From Gammaproteobacteria bacterium (lineage in GTDB: Bacteria; Pseudomonadota; Gammaproteobacteria; Competibacterales; Competibacteraceae): a stretch of DNA of 64,000 nt. Under the pieces are notes generated by a model, which was not told the DNA's origin, made no database searches, and saw only the letters and a list, made by a program, of their open reading frames with translations. Shown here piece after piece: positions 1 to 7,845 of the stretch (position 1 is its first letter; each line of letters opens with the position of its first letter). The position numbers and the translations under genes are program-made. Location of the stretch: NCBI GenBank assembly GCA_020846135.1, contig JADLEK010000031.1:1-64000 (forward strand). Reading direction: 5' to 3'.

Positions 1-119
1 AGTCCCACCTCAGCGAGGCGATCTAGCTAACCTATTGATTGGCAATGTCCCAGTGTAAATTTCAACCCTCTTGATGGGGTAAAACCGGCTTTACAGGGCA
101 AATTCCACAACAACCCGCG

Positions 120-497
120 ATGAACCCAGAAAATTTAGATATAGAAGCAGATGAAGAAAATGAATCAGTACCTGAGATACTACTTACCGAGCAGGGATTT
201 TTTTACCTATTGATGCTTGAACCAGATCACGATCCAGGTCGCTTTAAGGTTGGATTTACTGTCAATCTTTCTGAACGGCTAAGGGCTTTGCGTTGCTCCG
301 CACCATTCGTTAAAGCTATACACACATGGCCATGCAAACGGCTTTGGGAAAAAACCGCGATTGAATGCGTTACTGAAGGTTGTAGCAGGCTTCACACGGA
401 AGTTTTCCGGACACAATCTCTTGAATCCATTAAAGAGAAATGTGAAAAATTTTTTGAATTGATGCCAAAGCTTCCTTTCAAGAATAGTTGTATATGA
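120..497 (+). CDS. GIY-YIG-like (T5orf172-type) small protein
   Basis: This 125-residue protein resembles the T5orf172/GIY-YIG nuclease-like superfamily. A first strand FFYLLML (residues 27-33) and a second strand FKVGF (42-46) sit where the GIY and YIG strands lie. LSERLRALRC (about 50-59) follows, then a Trp/Lys-containing segment and LWEKTAIE with a conserved-looking Glu. The C-terminal FRTQSLE...FFELMP stretch is typical of stand-alone members. The first 25 residues are acidic and probably disordered. The gene lies in an AT-rich patch whose base composition differs from everything after position 1300, which suggests recent acquisition. The family call rests on motif pattern only. Nuclease activity is not established because the classical tyrosines are only partly kept. 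Confidence 0.6.
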   Translation: MNPENLDIEADEENESVPEILLTEQGFFYLLMLEPDHDPGRFKVGFTVNLSERLRALRCSAPFVKAIHTWPCKRLWEKTAIECVTEGCSRLHTEVFRTQSLESIKEKCEKFFELMPKLPFKNSCI

Positions 498-543
498 GAT
501 CGAAGTTGGTATCCAAATACCCTAGCAAATTCAGCTATGAAGT

Positions 544-618
544 ATGATGAACGTTAAGGAATTAGAGCTTGCTGTTTCCAAGCTATCTTCCGAAGAACTT
601 ACGAGTTTTGCTCAGTGA
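544..618 (+). pseudogene. Remnant of a small antitoxin-like gene
   Basis: From ATG 544 the frame reads MMNVKELELAVSKLSSEELTSFAQ and then meets TGA at 616-618. The pattern MNVKELE..VSKLS.EEL..F resembles the N-terminus of short addiction-module proteins of about 65-75 residues, in which a Trp (TGG) normally follows at about this point. The next in-frame residues, FEDSL, resemble the continuation but soon hit another stop at 661-663. The simplest reading is a gene broken by TGG to TGA and then truncated. The family match is from memory of the motif, so confidence is modest. Confidence 0.45.
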
Positions 619-641
619 TTTGAGGATTCTTTAGGTTTTTT

Positions 642-824
642 ATGGAAAAAATACTCAAAATAGTACCATTGCATGAACAATCTAATGAGTACGAATACTG
701 GACTTCAAGGCCAGTGAATGAGCGCATTGATGCTATAGAAATTCTCCGCAGCCAATATATACAGTTCAAGAAAGATGTTAAGCCAAGACTTCAAAGAGTT
801 TGTCGAGTTATTAAACAATCATAA
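642..824 (+). CDS. Small partner protein of nucleotidyltransferase module
   Basis: This 60-residue protein has the core YEYWTSRPVNERIDAIEILR (residues 18-37) and a basic end PRLQRVCRVIK. This is the small protein commonly found directly upstream of stand-alone DUF6036/MenA-like nucleotidyltransferases. Its 3' end overlaps the next gene by 50 bases in another frame, which indicates tight translational coupling. A toxin-antitoxin-like pairing is plausible from the layout, but the biochemical role of the small partner is not something I can state. AT-rich composition matches the neighbouring accessory genes. Confidence 0.6.
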   Translation: MEKILKIVPLHEQSNEYEYWTSRPVNERIDAIEILRSQYIQFKKDVKPRLQRVCRVIKQS

Positions 825-1221
825 AGTCGAATATCTCATTGTCGGTGGTTATGCTGTAGGGGTACATGGTCACCCAAGATATACAGGGGATTTGGATGTT
901 TGGATCAATGCGACGGCAGAAAATGCCAAAAAAATGATTGAGGTTCTTAACGATTTTGGGTTCTCCTCTTTCGGCTTGACCGAGGTAGATTTTATCAAGC
1001 CAGGTAATGTAATACAAATGGGTTATCCACCATTCAGGATTGATATTTTAACAAAAATTGATGGAGTTGAGTTTATGGATTGCTACGCAAATAGGATGAT
1101 TATTCAACATGATCAAATCTCCATGAATTTTATAGGAATCAATGAGTTAAAAGAGAACAAGCGAGCAAGCGGCAGACCAAAAGACTTGGATGATTTAGTC
1201 AATCTCAGCAGTAAGATTTAA
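775..1221 (+). CDS. Nucleotidyltransferase-fold protein (DUF6036/AbiEii-like)
   Basis: This 148-residue protein has the minimal nucleotidyltransferase pattern: YLIVGGYAVGVHG (about 20-32) forms the glycine-rich turn, TGDLDVWI (37-44) supplies two metal-binding acidic residues, and FRIDILT (about 88-94) the third. The C-terminal RASGRPKDLDDL is also typical of the group. Members act as toxins in AbiE-like or MenAT-like systems or have unknown roles. The start at 775 lies inside the upstream small gene, preceded by AAGAAAG as a possible ribosome-binding site. Toxin function is inference. The fold assignment is fairly secure. Confidence 0.75.
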   Translation: MLSQDFKEFVELLNNHKVEYLIVGGYAVGVHGHPRYTGDLDVWINATAENAKKMIEVLNDFGFSSFGLTEVDFIKPGNVIQMGYPPFRIDILTKIDGVEFMDCYANRMIIQHDQISMNFIGINELKENKRASGRPKDLDDLVNLSSKI

Positions 1222-1318
1222 TCAGTCTGGCAATCAGTGATCGAAAACAGAAAATAATGTGTTTAAGCTCAAAACGAATGATCCCCTGTTGTTCTCCACC
1301 AACGAGGCTTTTATAACC

Positions 1319-3322
1319 ATGACCACCACCGTGAAACGCGATAAACCCTGGCTGATGCGGACTTATTCCGGCCACTCCTCCGCCAAAGCCTCGAATGAGC
1401 TGTATCGCACCAACCTAAGCAAGGGCCAAACCGGCCTGTCAGTGGCGTTCGACCTGCCGACTCAGACCGGTTATGACGCCGATCATCCTCTGGCCCGGGG
1501 CGAAGTCGGCAAGGTCGGCGTACCGATCTGCAACATCGGCGACATGGCGGCACTGTTCGATCAAATCCCGCTCGGCCAGATGAACACCTCGATGACCATC
1601 AACGCCCCTGCGGCCTGGCTGCTGGCGCTATATGTCGCGGTCGCGGAACGGCAGGGCGCGTCGCCGGCGCAATTGCAAGGCACCACCCAGAACGACATCC
1701 TCAAGGAATACCTGTCGCGGGGCACCTACATCTTCCCGCCGCAGCCGTCAGTGCGGCTGATTACCGACATCATCGCCTACACGGTCAAGCACATTCCCAA
1801 GTGGAATCCGACCAACATTTGCAGCTATCACTTGCAGGAAGCCGGCGCGACCCCGACCCAGGAACTGGCTTATGCGCTGTCCACCGCGATTGCGATTCTC
1901 GACGCGGTGCGCGATTCCGGCCAAATCGGCGCGGATGGTTTTGAGCAGGTGGTCGGGCGGATTTCATTCTTCGTCAACGCCGGCATCCGCTTCATTGAAG
2001 AAACCTGCAAGATGCGGGCGTTCGGCGAGATGTGGGACCAGATGACCCAGGAGCGTTATGGTGCGCAAAGCGAGGACATGCGCCGGTTCCGCTACGGGGT
2101 GCAGGTCAATTCGCTCGGTCTGACCGAGGCGCAGCCGGAAAACAACGTCCAGCGCATCGTGCTGGAAATGCTGGGCGTCGCTCTGTCCAAGAAGGCCCGC
2201 GCCCGCGCCATTCAGCTCCCGGCCTGGAACGAGGCGCTCGGTTTGCCCCGCCCGTGGGATCAGCAATGGGCGTTGCGGATGCAGCAGGTCCTGGCCTTTG
2301 AAACCGACTTGCTGGAATACGGCGACATTTTCGACGGTTCGCCGGTGATCGCCGCCAAGGTCAAGGCTCTGGTCGATGGCGCCACCGCGGAAATGGCGCG
2401 GGTGCAGGAACAGGGCGGCATGGTGCCGGCGATTGAATCCGGCTACGTCAAGCGGCAACTGGTGACCAGCCATACCGAACGGATGCGGGCGATTGAACGC
2501 GGCGATCTCAAGATCGTCGGCCTGAACTGCTACCGGGAAACCGAAGTGTCGCCACTGACCGGCGGCGTAGACAGCGGCATTATGAAGGTCGATCCCCGCG
2601 CTGAACGCGAGCAGATCGAGCGGCTGAACGCCTTCCGCGCCCAGCGCAACGCCACCGAGGTCAAGGCGGCGCTGGCTAATTTGGCTGAGACCGCCCGCAG
2701 CGGGGCCAATATCATGCCGGCGTCGATCCTGTGCGCTCATTCCGGCGTCACGACCGGCGAGTGGTCGCAAACTTTGCGCGACATTTTCGGCGAATACCGC
2801 GCGCCCACCGGCATCGACATTCCCGCTAATGACGACAGTCGTGGGGCGCGGGCGGTAGCGATTCGCACCGAAGTCACCAAGACGGGTGAGGAACTGGGTC
2901 GGCCATTGCGGCTGCTGATTGGCAAGCCGGGACTGGACGGGCATAGCAACGGCGCCGAACAGATCGCGGTCAAGGGCCGCGATGTCGGCTTTGAGATCGT
3001 CTATGAAGGCATCCGCCTGACCCCGGAACAGATCGCCAAGGCGGCGCTGGAGGAAGGCGTACATCTGATCGGGCTGTCGGTGCTGTCCGGCAGCCATGTC
3101 GAGATGGTCGAGGACGTGTTTAATTATCTGGAGCAGGCGGGCTTGAAAGGCTTGCCGGTCGTCATCGGCGGCATCATCCCGGAAAGCGACGCCGTGTTGT
3201 TGAAAGAGCGAGGCATCGCTGCCGTCTATACGCCTAAAGATATTGATATGAACGGGATCATGGTCGACATCCTGAATCTGATCCGCAAAAACCACGACCT
3301 GCCCCCGGTTGCGGCGGTATGA
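1319..3322 (+). CDS. B12-dependent acyl-CoA mutase, probably ethylmalonyl-CoA mutase
   Basis: This 667-residue single-chain mutase has an N-terminal TIM-barrel ([34 protein letters not shown]) and a C-terminal cobalamin domain. The base-off signature is [10 protein letters not shown] (His at about 542), with LSVLSGSH and VIGGIIP downstream. Length and the N-terminal sequence resemble ethylmalonyl-CoA mutases (about 650-660 residues) more than two-subunit methylmalonyl-CoA mutases. Co-location with Ccr supports the conversion of ethylmalonyl-CoA to methylsuccinyl-CoA, but methylmalonyl-CoA cannot be excluded without a phylogeny. I chose ATG 1319 over GTG 1259 because homology begins just after it and a GAGG lies about 10 bases upstream. 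It overlaps meaB by 4 bases (ATGA). Confidence 0.85.
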   Translation: MTTTVKRDKPWLMRTYSGHSSAKASNELYRTNLSKGQTGLSVAFDLPTQTGYDADHPLARGEVGKVGVPICNIGDMAALFDQIPLGQMNTSMTINAPAAWLLALYVAVAERQGASPAQLQGTTQNDILKEYLSRGTYIFPPQPSVRLITDIIAYTVKHIPKWNPTNICSYHLQEAGATPTQELAYALSTAIAILDAVRDSGQIGADGFEQVVGRISFFVNAGIRFIEETCKMRAFGEMWDQMTQERYGAQSEDMRRFRYGVQVNSLGLTEAQPENNVQRIVLEMLGVALSKKARARAIQLPAWNEALGLPRPWDQQWALRMQQVLAFETDLLEYGDIFDGSPVIAAKVKALVDGATAEMARVQEQGGMVPAIESGYVKRQLVTSHTERMRAIERGDLKIVGLNCYRETEVSPLTGGVDSGIMKVDPRAEREQIERLNAFRAQRNATEVKAALANLAETARSGANIMPASILCAHSGVTTGEWSQTLRDIFGEYRAPTGIDIPANDDSRGARAVAIRTEVTKTGEELGRPLRLLIGKPGLDGHSNGAEQIAVKGRDVGFEIVYEGIRLTPEQIAKAALEEGVHLIGLSVLSGSHVEMVEDVFNYLEQAGLKGLPVVIGGIIPESDAVLLKERGIAAVYTPKDIDMNGIMVDILNLIRKNHDLPPVAAV

Positions 3323-4302
3323 CCCGTCCGGCGCTTCCTGATCCGGCGGCGCTGGCTAATGCAGTCAGCGCCCGCGACCGGTTGGCGCTGGCCCAAGCGC
3401 TGAACCTGCTTGATGATCGCCGCCCGACCGCCCGGCAGTGTGCGGCGGCGTTTCTGGATGCGCTGCCGGCGGAAAAGCAGGAGTCCGGCGGGCATTTGAT
3501 CGGCATTACTGGCCCGCCCGGCGCGGGTAAATCTTCGTTGACCGCTTCCCTGATTCAGGTCTGGCGGCGGCGTGGCCTGAAAGTGGCGATTCTGGCGGTC
3601 GATCCCTCCAGTCCGATCAGCGGCGGCGCGTTGCTCGGCGACCGGCTGCGGATGCACGCCAGCGGCGCGGATCGGGAGGTGTTCATCCGCTCGCTGGCCT
3701 GTCGCGGCGAATTTGGCGGACTCAGCGCCGAAGTCTGGCCGATGAGCCTGGCGATGCTGGCGGCGTTCGACATCGTGCTGGTGGAAACGGTGGGCGTTGG
3801 CCAGAAAGAGATCGATGTGTCGAAAATGACCGACACCACCTGTTTCGTCGCTCAACCGGCCTCCGGCGACAGCATCCAGTTTCTCAAAGCCGGGATCATG
3901 GAAATTCCGCACGTTATCGTCGTCAACAAGGAAGACATCGGCATGGCGGCGCGGAAAACCCTGTCGGAATTGAAAACCACCCTGGGCCGACGGACTGACG
4001 CTGATGGTTGGCAAGCGCCGGCCTTGTCCGCCAGCGCTGCCTTGGGCAGCGGTATTGAAGCGCTGGCCGATGCGCTGAACAGTCACCGACAATGGTTGTT
4101 GGCGCGAGGCCAGTTCACCGCCCGCCGCCGCCGGTGTCAGGCCGAATGGCTGGTCAAGCGCCTGCGCGAGGAATTTGGCCGCCACGGGATCAACCGGCTG
4201 GGCGGCGAAACTATCCTGTTTGCCGAACTGGCGAATGCGCCGCGTCGTTCGCCGATTGCCGCCTATGAAGAGCTACGCGCCCGCGTTCTCCCTAATCCCT
4301 AA
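3319..4302 (+). CDS. meaB: Methylmalonyl-CoA mutase-associated GTPase MeaB
   Basis: This G3E-type P-loop GTPase of 327 residues (ArgK/MeaB family) protects and reloads B12 in acyl-CoA mutases. Visible motifs are Walker A GPPGAGKSS (residues 65-73), VDPSSPISGGALLGDR, the switch/Walker B region ETVGVGQKEID, and the base-specificity motif NKED. The C-terminal part carries the dimerisation helices usual in MeaB. Its start overlaps the mutase stop codon (ATGA), so the two are translationally coupled, as expected for a mutase and its chaperone. A CCCTAAT micro-repeat (three copies) lies over its stop codon. Confidence 0.95.
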   Translation: MTRPALPDPAALANAVSARDRLALAQALNLLDDRRPTARQCAAAFLDALPAEKQESGGHLIGITGPPGAGKSSLTASLIQVWRRRGLKVAILAVDPSSPISGGALLGDRLRMHASGADREVFIRSLACRGEFGGLSAEVWPMSLAMLAAFDIVLVETVGVGQKEIDVSKMTDTTCFVAQPASGDSIQFLKAGIMEIPHVIVVNKEDIGMAARKTLSELKTTLGRRTDADGWQAPALSASAALGSGIEALADALNSHRQWLLARGQFTARRRRCQAEWLVKRLREEFGRHGINRLGGETILFAELANAPRRSPIAAYEELRARVLPNP

Positions 4303-4357
4303 TCCCTAACTTGCTAATCCTTAAACCAACAACCCCCAACCAGAGGAATGCAGCAAC

Positions 4358-6112
4358 ATGGCTAAAGAACTCTACAACCTTGGTGAAATGCCGCCGCTGG
4401 GCATGATCCCCAAGCAAATGCACGCCTGGCTGATCCGGGCGGATCGTTTCGGCAAGCCCACCGAGGCGTTTCAGCAGGAAGTAGTCAATGTGCCTAGCAT
4501 CGCCGATGACGAAGTGCTGGTTTACGTCATGGCGGCGGGCATCAACTACAACAACGTCTGGGCCGGGCTGGGCATTCCGGTCAACGTGATCGGCGCGCGC
4601 AACAAGGCCGGCGAACCGGAAGATTTCCACATCGGCGGCAGCGACGCTTCGGGTATCGTCTACAAAATTGGCAAGGACGTGACCCACGTCAAGGTCGGCG
4701 ATGAAGTGGTGATGCATTGCGGCACCTGGGATCGCAGCTGCGCGTGGGTCAAGGGCGGCGGCGATCCGATGTATTCGCCCAGCTTCCGCATTTGGGGCTA
4801 TGAAACCAACTACGGCAGTTTCGCCCAGTTCACTAAGGTTCAAGCCCAGCAATGCATGCCCAAACCCAAGCACATGAATTGGGAAGAAGCGGCGTCCTAT
4901 GTGCTGGTCGGCGCGACTGCCTGGCGGATGCTGCACGGCTGGGGCGCGAATGCGGTCAAAAAGGGCGATGTGGCGTTGATTTGGGGCGGCGCGGGCGGTC
5001 TCGGCTCGATGGCGATCCAGATCGCCAAGGCGGCGGGCGCTACCCCGGTGGCGATGGTGTCAGGCGAAGACAAGTTTGATTACTGCATGAAGCTGGGCGC
5101 GAAAGGCTGCATCAATCGCAACCGGTTCGACCATTGGGGCATGTTGCCGCACTGGAAGGACAGCGTCGGTTACGCCAAGTGGCTAAAAGGCGTCCGGGGC
5201 TTTGGCGCGGCGATCTGGGAAGTGCTGGGCGAGAAGCGCGCCCCGAATATCGTGTTCGAGCATCCCGGCGAAACCACCATTCCGACCTCGATCTTCGTCT
5301 GCGAAACCGGCGGGATGGTCGTGGTCTGCGCCGGCACCACTGGCTACAACGCCACCGTTGATCTGCGCTATTTGTGGATGCGCCAGAAGCGCTTGCAAGG
5401 CTCGCATTTCGCCAACGCCGAACAGGCTTATCAGATGAATGAACTGGCCCTGCGCGGCCTGCTCGATCCGTGCATGTCGCGGGCGTTCACCTATGCCGAA
5501 CTACCGGTGGCTCATCAGCTCATGCACGACAACAAGCACCCGCACGGCAACATGGCGGTGCTGATTGGCGCAACCGAGTTTGGCCTTGGCGCGAGTGGCA
5601 AACCGCCCGTCGCCATTCCCCATCCCACCCTGCCCAAGGGCGATGTCCACAACACCCCCCATCCGTACCCGATGTCCGAGCCGTTGCCCAGCGTGGCGCA
5701 GGCCGAGGCGATCACGATTGCCGATGACGGCAGCCTGGTCCGGGATCTGATGCATCGCGGCATCGTGTCCTGCACGCCGAACGATACGGTCGGGACTGCG
5801 GCCAAGATTATGATCAACAAAGAGATTCATGCAGTCGTAGTGATGGATAGCGCCGGCAAGGCCGTCGGCGTGGTGTCGCAGACCGACATGGTGCTGGCGC
5901 GGCAGGGCCGGACGCCGGAGCAGGCGCGGGCGCTGCTGGCCAAGGACGTGATGACGCCCGGTTGTGCGACCTGCGATGCCGGGATGCTGCTGAGCGATGC
6001 GGTCAGCCTGATGACTGGACGGCGGATGCACCGGTTGGTAGTTACGGAGAACGATCAGCCTGTGGGCGTGATTTCGATGACCGACGTAGTGCGAAAGATT
6101 ATTGGCGAGTAG
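4358..6112 (+). CDS. ccr: Crotonyl-CoA carboxylase/reductase with C-terminal CBS-domain pair
   Basis: This 584-residue protein has two parts. Residues 1 to about 412 are a medium-chain reductase of the Ccr family, which reductively carboxylates crotonyl-CoA to ethylmalonyl-CoA with NADPH and CO2. The residues known to hold CO2 in characterised Ecr/Ccr enzymes have counterparts: Asn65 in INYNNVW, Glu149 in WGYET (preceded by Tyr148 instead of Phe), and His350 in [19 protein letters not shown] is the Rossmann loop. A Pro/His-rich linker (413-455) leads to two CBS motifs (about 461-525 and 529-584; [31 protein letters not shown]). Characterised Ccr proteins are about 430 residues and lack this module. 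The gene follows meaB after 55 bases with AGAGGA as ribosome-binding site. Confidence 0.93.
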   Translation: MAKELYNLGEMPPLGMIPKQMHAWLIRADRFGKPTEAFQQEVVNVPSIADDEVLVYVMAAGINYNNVWAGLGIPVNVIGARNKAGEPEDFHIGGSDASGIVYKIGKDVTHVKVGDEVVMHCGTWDRSCAWVKGGGDPMYSPSFRIWGYETNYGSFAQFTKVQAQQCMPKPKHMNWEEAASYVLVGATAWRMLHGWGANAVKKGDVALIWGGAGGLGSMAIQIAKAAGATPVAMVSGEDKFDYCMKLGAKGCINRNRFDHWGMLPHWKDSVGYAKWLKGVRGFGAAIWEVLGEKRAPNIVFEHPGETTIPTSIFVCETGGMVVVCAGTTGYNATVDLRYLWMRQKRLQGSHFANAEQAYQMNELALRGLLDPCMSRAFTYAELPVAHQLMHDNKHPHGNMAVLIGATEFGLGASGKPPVAIPHPTLPKGDVHNTPHPYPMSEPLPSVAQAEAITIADDGSLVRDLMHRGIVSCTPNDTVGTAAKIMINKEIHAVVVMDSAGKAVGVVSQTDMVLARQGRTPEQARALLAKDVMTPGCATCDAGMLLSDAVSLMTGRRMHRLVVTENDQPVGVISMTDVVRKIIGE

Positions 6113-6120
6113 GTTAAGCA

Positions 6121-6170
6121 TTCAAACCACCCCGGCGCTGCGCGCCACCCCTCCTTTTCCAAGGAGGGGA
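6121..6170. repeat. Dispersed 50-bp palindromic repeat, family A copy 1
   Basis: The segment is the reverse complement of 44872-44921 with only two differences over 50 bases. It contains nested inverted repeats around GGCGCTGCGCGCC and CCCCTCC...GGAGGGG. It sits just downstream of the ccr stop codon, a typical location for REP-like elements. Confidence 0.8.
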
Positions 6171-6180
6171 ATCGATCTAA

Positions 6181-6217
6181 CTCCCTTCTCGGCCATAAAT
6201 CGCGAGAAGGGAGTTTT
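6181..6217 (+). terminator. Rho-independent terminator after ccr
   Basis: CTCCCTTCTCG (6181-6191) pairs perfectly with CGAGAAGGGAG (6203-6213) across an 11-base loop. A TTTT run (6214-6217) follows. It would end the mutase-meaB-ccr transcript and isolate it from the reductase gene downstream. Confidence 0.7.
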
Positions 6218-6253
6218 CGTTAAACCTGCTGAAACGATGGGGAGCGCTTCACT

Positions 6254-7234
6254 ATGAAAGCCATCGTCTGTCACGAATTAACCGGTCCGGCGGCATTGCA
6301 GTTGGAAGATGTCGCCGAACCGCGTCCCGCTCCGGGTCAGGTGCGGGTGAAGGTGCGGGCCTGCGGCGTCAACTTCGCCGATAGCCTCATCACTCGCGGC
6401 CAGTATCAACGACAGCCGCAACCACCATTCAGCCCCGGTTTTGAAGTCGCGGGCGAGGTGCTGGAACTGGGTGCGGGCGTGACCGGAATTAACGTCGGGG
6501 ATCGAATGATCGGCATGGCCGGTCATGGCGGTTATGCCGAACAGGCGGTGATCGATGCCCAGCGTTGCGTCCCCATGCCGGCGGCGATGTCGTTTGAACA
6601 TGGCGCGGCATTTCCGGTGGTATTTGGCACTTCGCATATTGCCCTGTGGCATCGGGCGCGGTTGCAAGCTGGCGAGACGTTAGTGGTGCATGGCGCGTCG
6701 GGCGGCGTGGGCTTAACCGCCGTTGCCATCGGCAAGCAACTCGGCGCAACCGTGATTGCCACGGCCAGCAGTCCCGAAAAGCTCGAAATTGCCCGACAAC
6801 AAGGCGCGGATCATCTGATCAATAGCAGCGATGAAGATGTGCGGGCGCGAATCAAGGCATTGACCGATGGACGCGGCGCGGATGTCATTTATGATCCGGT
6901 GGGCGGCGATTTATTCACCGCTTCCTTACGCAGCATTGCCTTTGAGGGGCGGATTCTGGTCATTGGTTTTGCCGGCGGCACTGTGCCGCAAATTCCCGCC
7001 AATCATCTGCTGGTCAAGAATGTGGATGTGATCGGCGTCAATTGGCCTGCCTATGCCGAACTGAATCCTGAGGTAATGACCGCCAGTTTTCGCATCCTGC
7101 TGGACTGGTATCTGACTGGCGCAATCCAGCCGCATATTTCAGCCACCTATCCACTGGAGCAGGCGGCTGAGGCGCTGAATCAGGTTGTGACTCGCAAATC
7201 TACCGGCAAGGTAGTGATCACAGTGAATGAGTGA
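6254..7234 (+). CDS. Zinc-independent MDR oxidoreductase (NADPH:quinone reductase-like)
   Basis: This 326-residue medium-chain dehydrogenase/reductase has the Qor-like layout: an N-terminal GroES-like fold (GVNFADSLITRGQY, GFEVAGEV) and a Rossmann domain with VHGASGGVGLTAV as the NAD(P)-binding loop. No zinc-ligand cysteine cluster is visible, which fits the zinc-free quinone oxidoreductase/enoyl reductase branch. The substrate cannot be told from sequence; quinones, acrylyl-CoA or other enoyl compounds are all possible. Being next to the ethylmalonyl-CoA genes makes an acyl-CoA role thinkable, although a terminator separates them. The next gene starts 3 bases after its stop, so they are probably co-transcribed. 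Confidence 0.85.
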   Translation: MKAIVCHELTGPAALQLEDVAEPRPAPGQVRVKVRACGVNFADSLITRGQYQRQPQPPFSPGFEVAGEVLELGAGVTGINVGDRMIGMAGHGGYAEQAVIDAQRCVPMPAAMSFEHGAAFPVVFGTSHIALWHRARLQAGETLVVHGASGGVGLTAVAIGKQLGATVIATASSPEKLEIARQQGADHLINSSDEDVRARIKALTDGRGADVIYDPVGGDLFTASLRSIAFEGRILVIGFAGGTVPQIPANHLLVKNVDVIGVNWPAYAELNPEVMTASFRILLDWYLTGAIQPHISATYPLEQAAEALNQVVTRKSTGKVVITVNE

Positions 7235-7237
7235 AAC

Positions 7238-7702
7238 ATGGCAACCGAAGTAACCATTCAGCATCGGGGGAGGATGACGCAGGCGACCGTTACGGGCGGC
7301 GATGCGCAGCTTAAAAAGCTCCGTAATGCGCTATTGCTTAAGGATTTCGTGATTGCCGCCGAGCGGGAGAATGTTCTGGAATTGCGCCGACGGGCTTATC
7401 TGAGCCAGGACGATTGGCCGATATGGATCAGGATTCATCGCAATGGTCAGCAGATGGATATCCGCTATTTTCTTTATATTCCATGGGGTTGGATTATCGG
7501 CTTTGTGTTATTGGCATTACTGGTCTTGCCGTTCGCCGGGATTCCCAACCCGGTTTTAGCCTTTGGACTGGCGGCGGTAGCGGCTGCATTGGCGATTTAC
7601 AAGCAGAAATTCGATTGCCAGCCCAATGCCCGGTTTTGGCAACAACGGCCTCGGCAGCGTTGGGGGGACACGATGGAGCGGTTGTTGACTGAGGCGTTTT
7701 AG
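7238..7702 (+). CDS. Hypothetical protein with two membrane segments
   Basis: This 154-residue protein has no family I can name. Residues 1-80 are soluble and mixed-charge. A hydrophobic hairpin follows: YIPWGWIIGFVLLALLVLPF and PVLAFGLAAVAAALAIY, consistent with two closely spaced membrane helices. A basic C-terminal tail (residues 118-154) ends near RWGDTMERLL. It lies 3 bases downstream of the oxidoreductase, so the two probably share a transcript. No signal peptide is present, so the N-terminal part should be cytoplasmic. Confidence 0.7.
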   Translation: MATEVTIQHRGRMTQATVTGGDAQLKKLRNALLLKDFVIAAERENVLELRRRAYLSQDDWPIWIRIHRNGQQMDIRYFLYIPWGWIIGFVLLALLVLPFAGIPNPVLAFGLAAVAAALAIYKQKFDCQPNARFWQQRPRQRWGDTMERLLTEAF

Positions 7703-7739
7703 CCCACAGCCCGTTTTTGGCCACGGAAGGACGCGGAAA

Positions 7740-7771
7740 GGTTAAAGGCCAAGAATTCTTAACCTTTAACC
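7740..7771. repeat. Palindromic hairpin between convergent genes
   Basis: GGTTAAAGG (7740-7748) and CCTTTAACC (7763-7771) form a 9-bp stem around a self-complementary AAGAATTCTT centre. It lies between converging genes and could act as a weak bidirectional terminator, although no long T-run follows. A CCACGGAA motif like those at 28494 and 40004 lies just before it. Confidence 0.5.
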
Positions 7772-7834
7772 GTAGGGTGGGCGCGGCCCACCTTTAACAG
7801 AGGATTGGGGGAAGGTGGGCCATGCCCACCCTAC
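7772..7834. repeat. Nested 23-bp inverted repeat (GGTGGGC type)
   Basis: The left arm 7772-7794 and the right arm 7812-7834 pair over 23 bases with one two-base mismatch (GC against AT in the middle), around a 17-base loop. The outer pair is GTAGGGTGGGC/GCCCACCCTAC and the inner pair GGCCCACCTT/AAGGTGGGCC. Such elements are typical dispersed REP-like intergenic sequences. It may also end glgP transcription. Confidence 0.7.
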
Positions 7835-7845
7835 CTTGCTTGGCT

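Noticed and set aside
1222..1318. Possible cobalamin riboswitch before the B12-dependent mutase
   Set aside because: The gap is under 100 bases and shows neither the B12-box sequence nor the expected stems.
1964..3295. Long open frame (443 codons) on the reverse strand inside the mutase gene
   Set aside because: It is a shadow of a high-GC coding frame: composition is rich in Arg, Gln, His and Asp, and no family motif is present, while the forward frame is a clear mutase.
3226..4185. Reverse-strand open frame of 319 codons opposite meaB
   Set aside because: Same shadow effect; the forward frame has all MeaB motifs.
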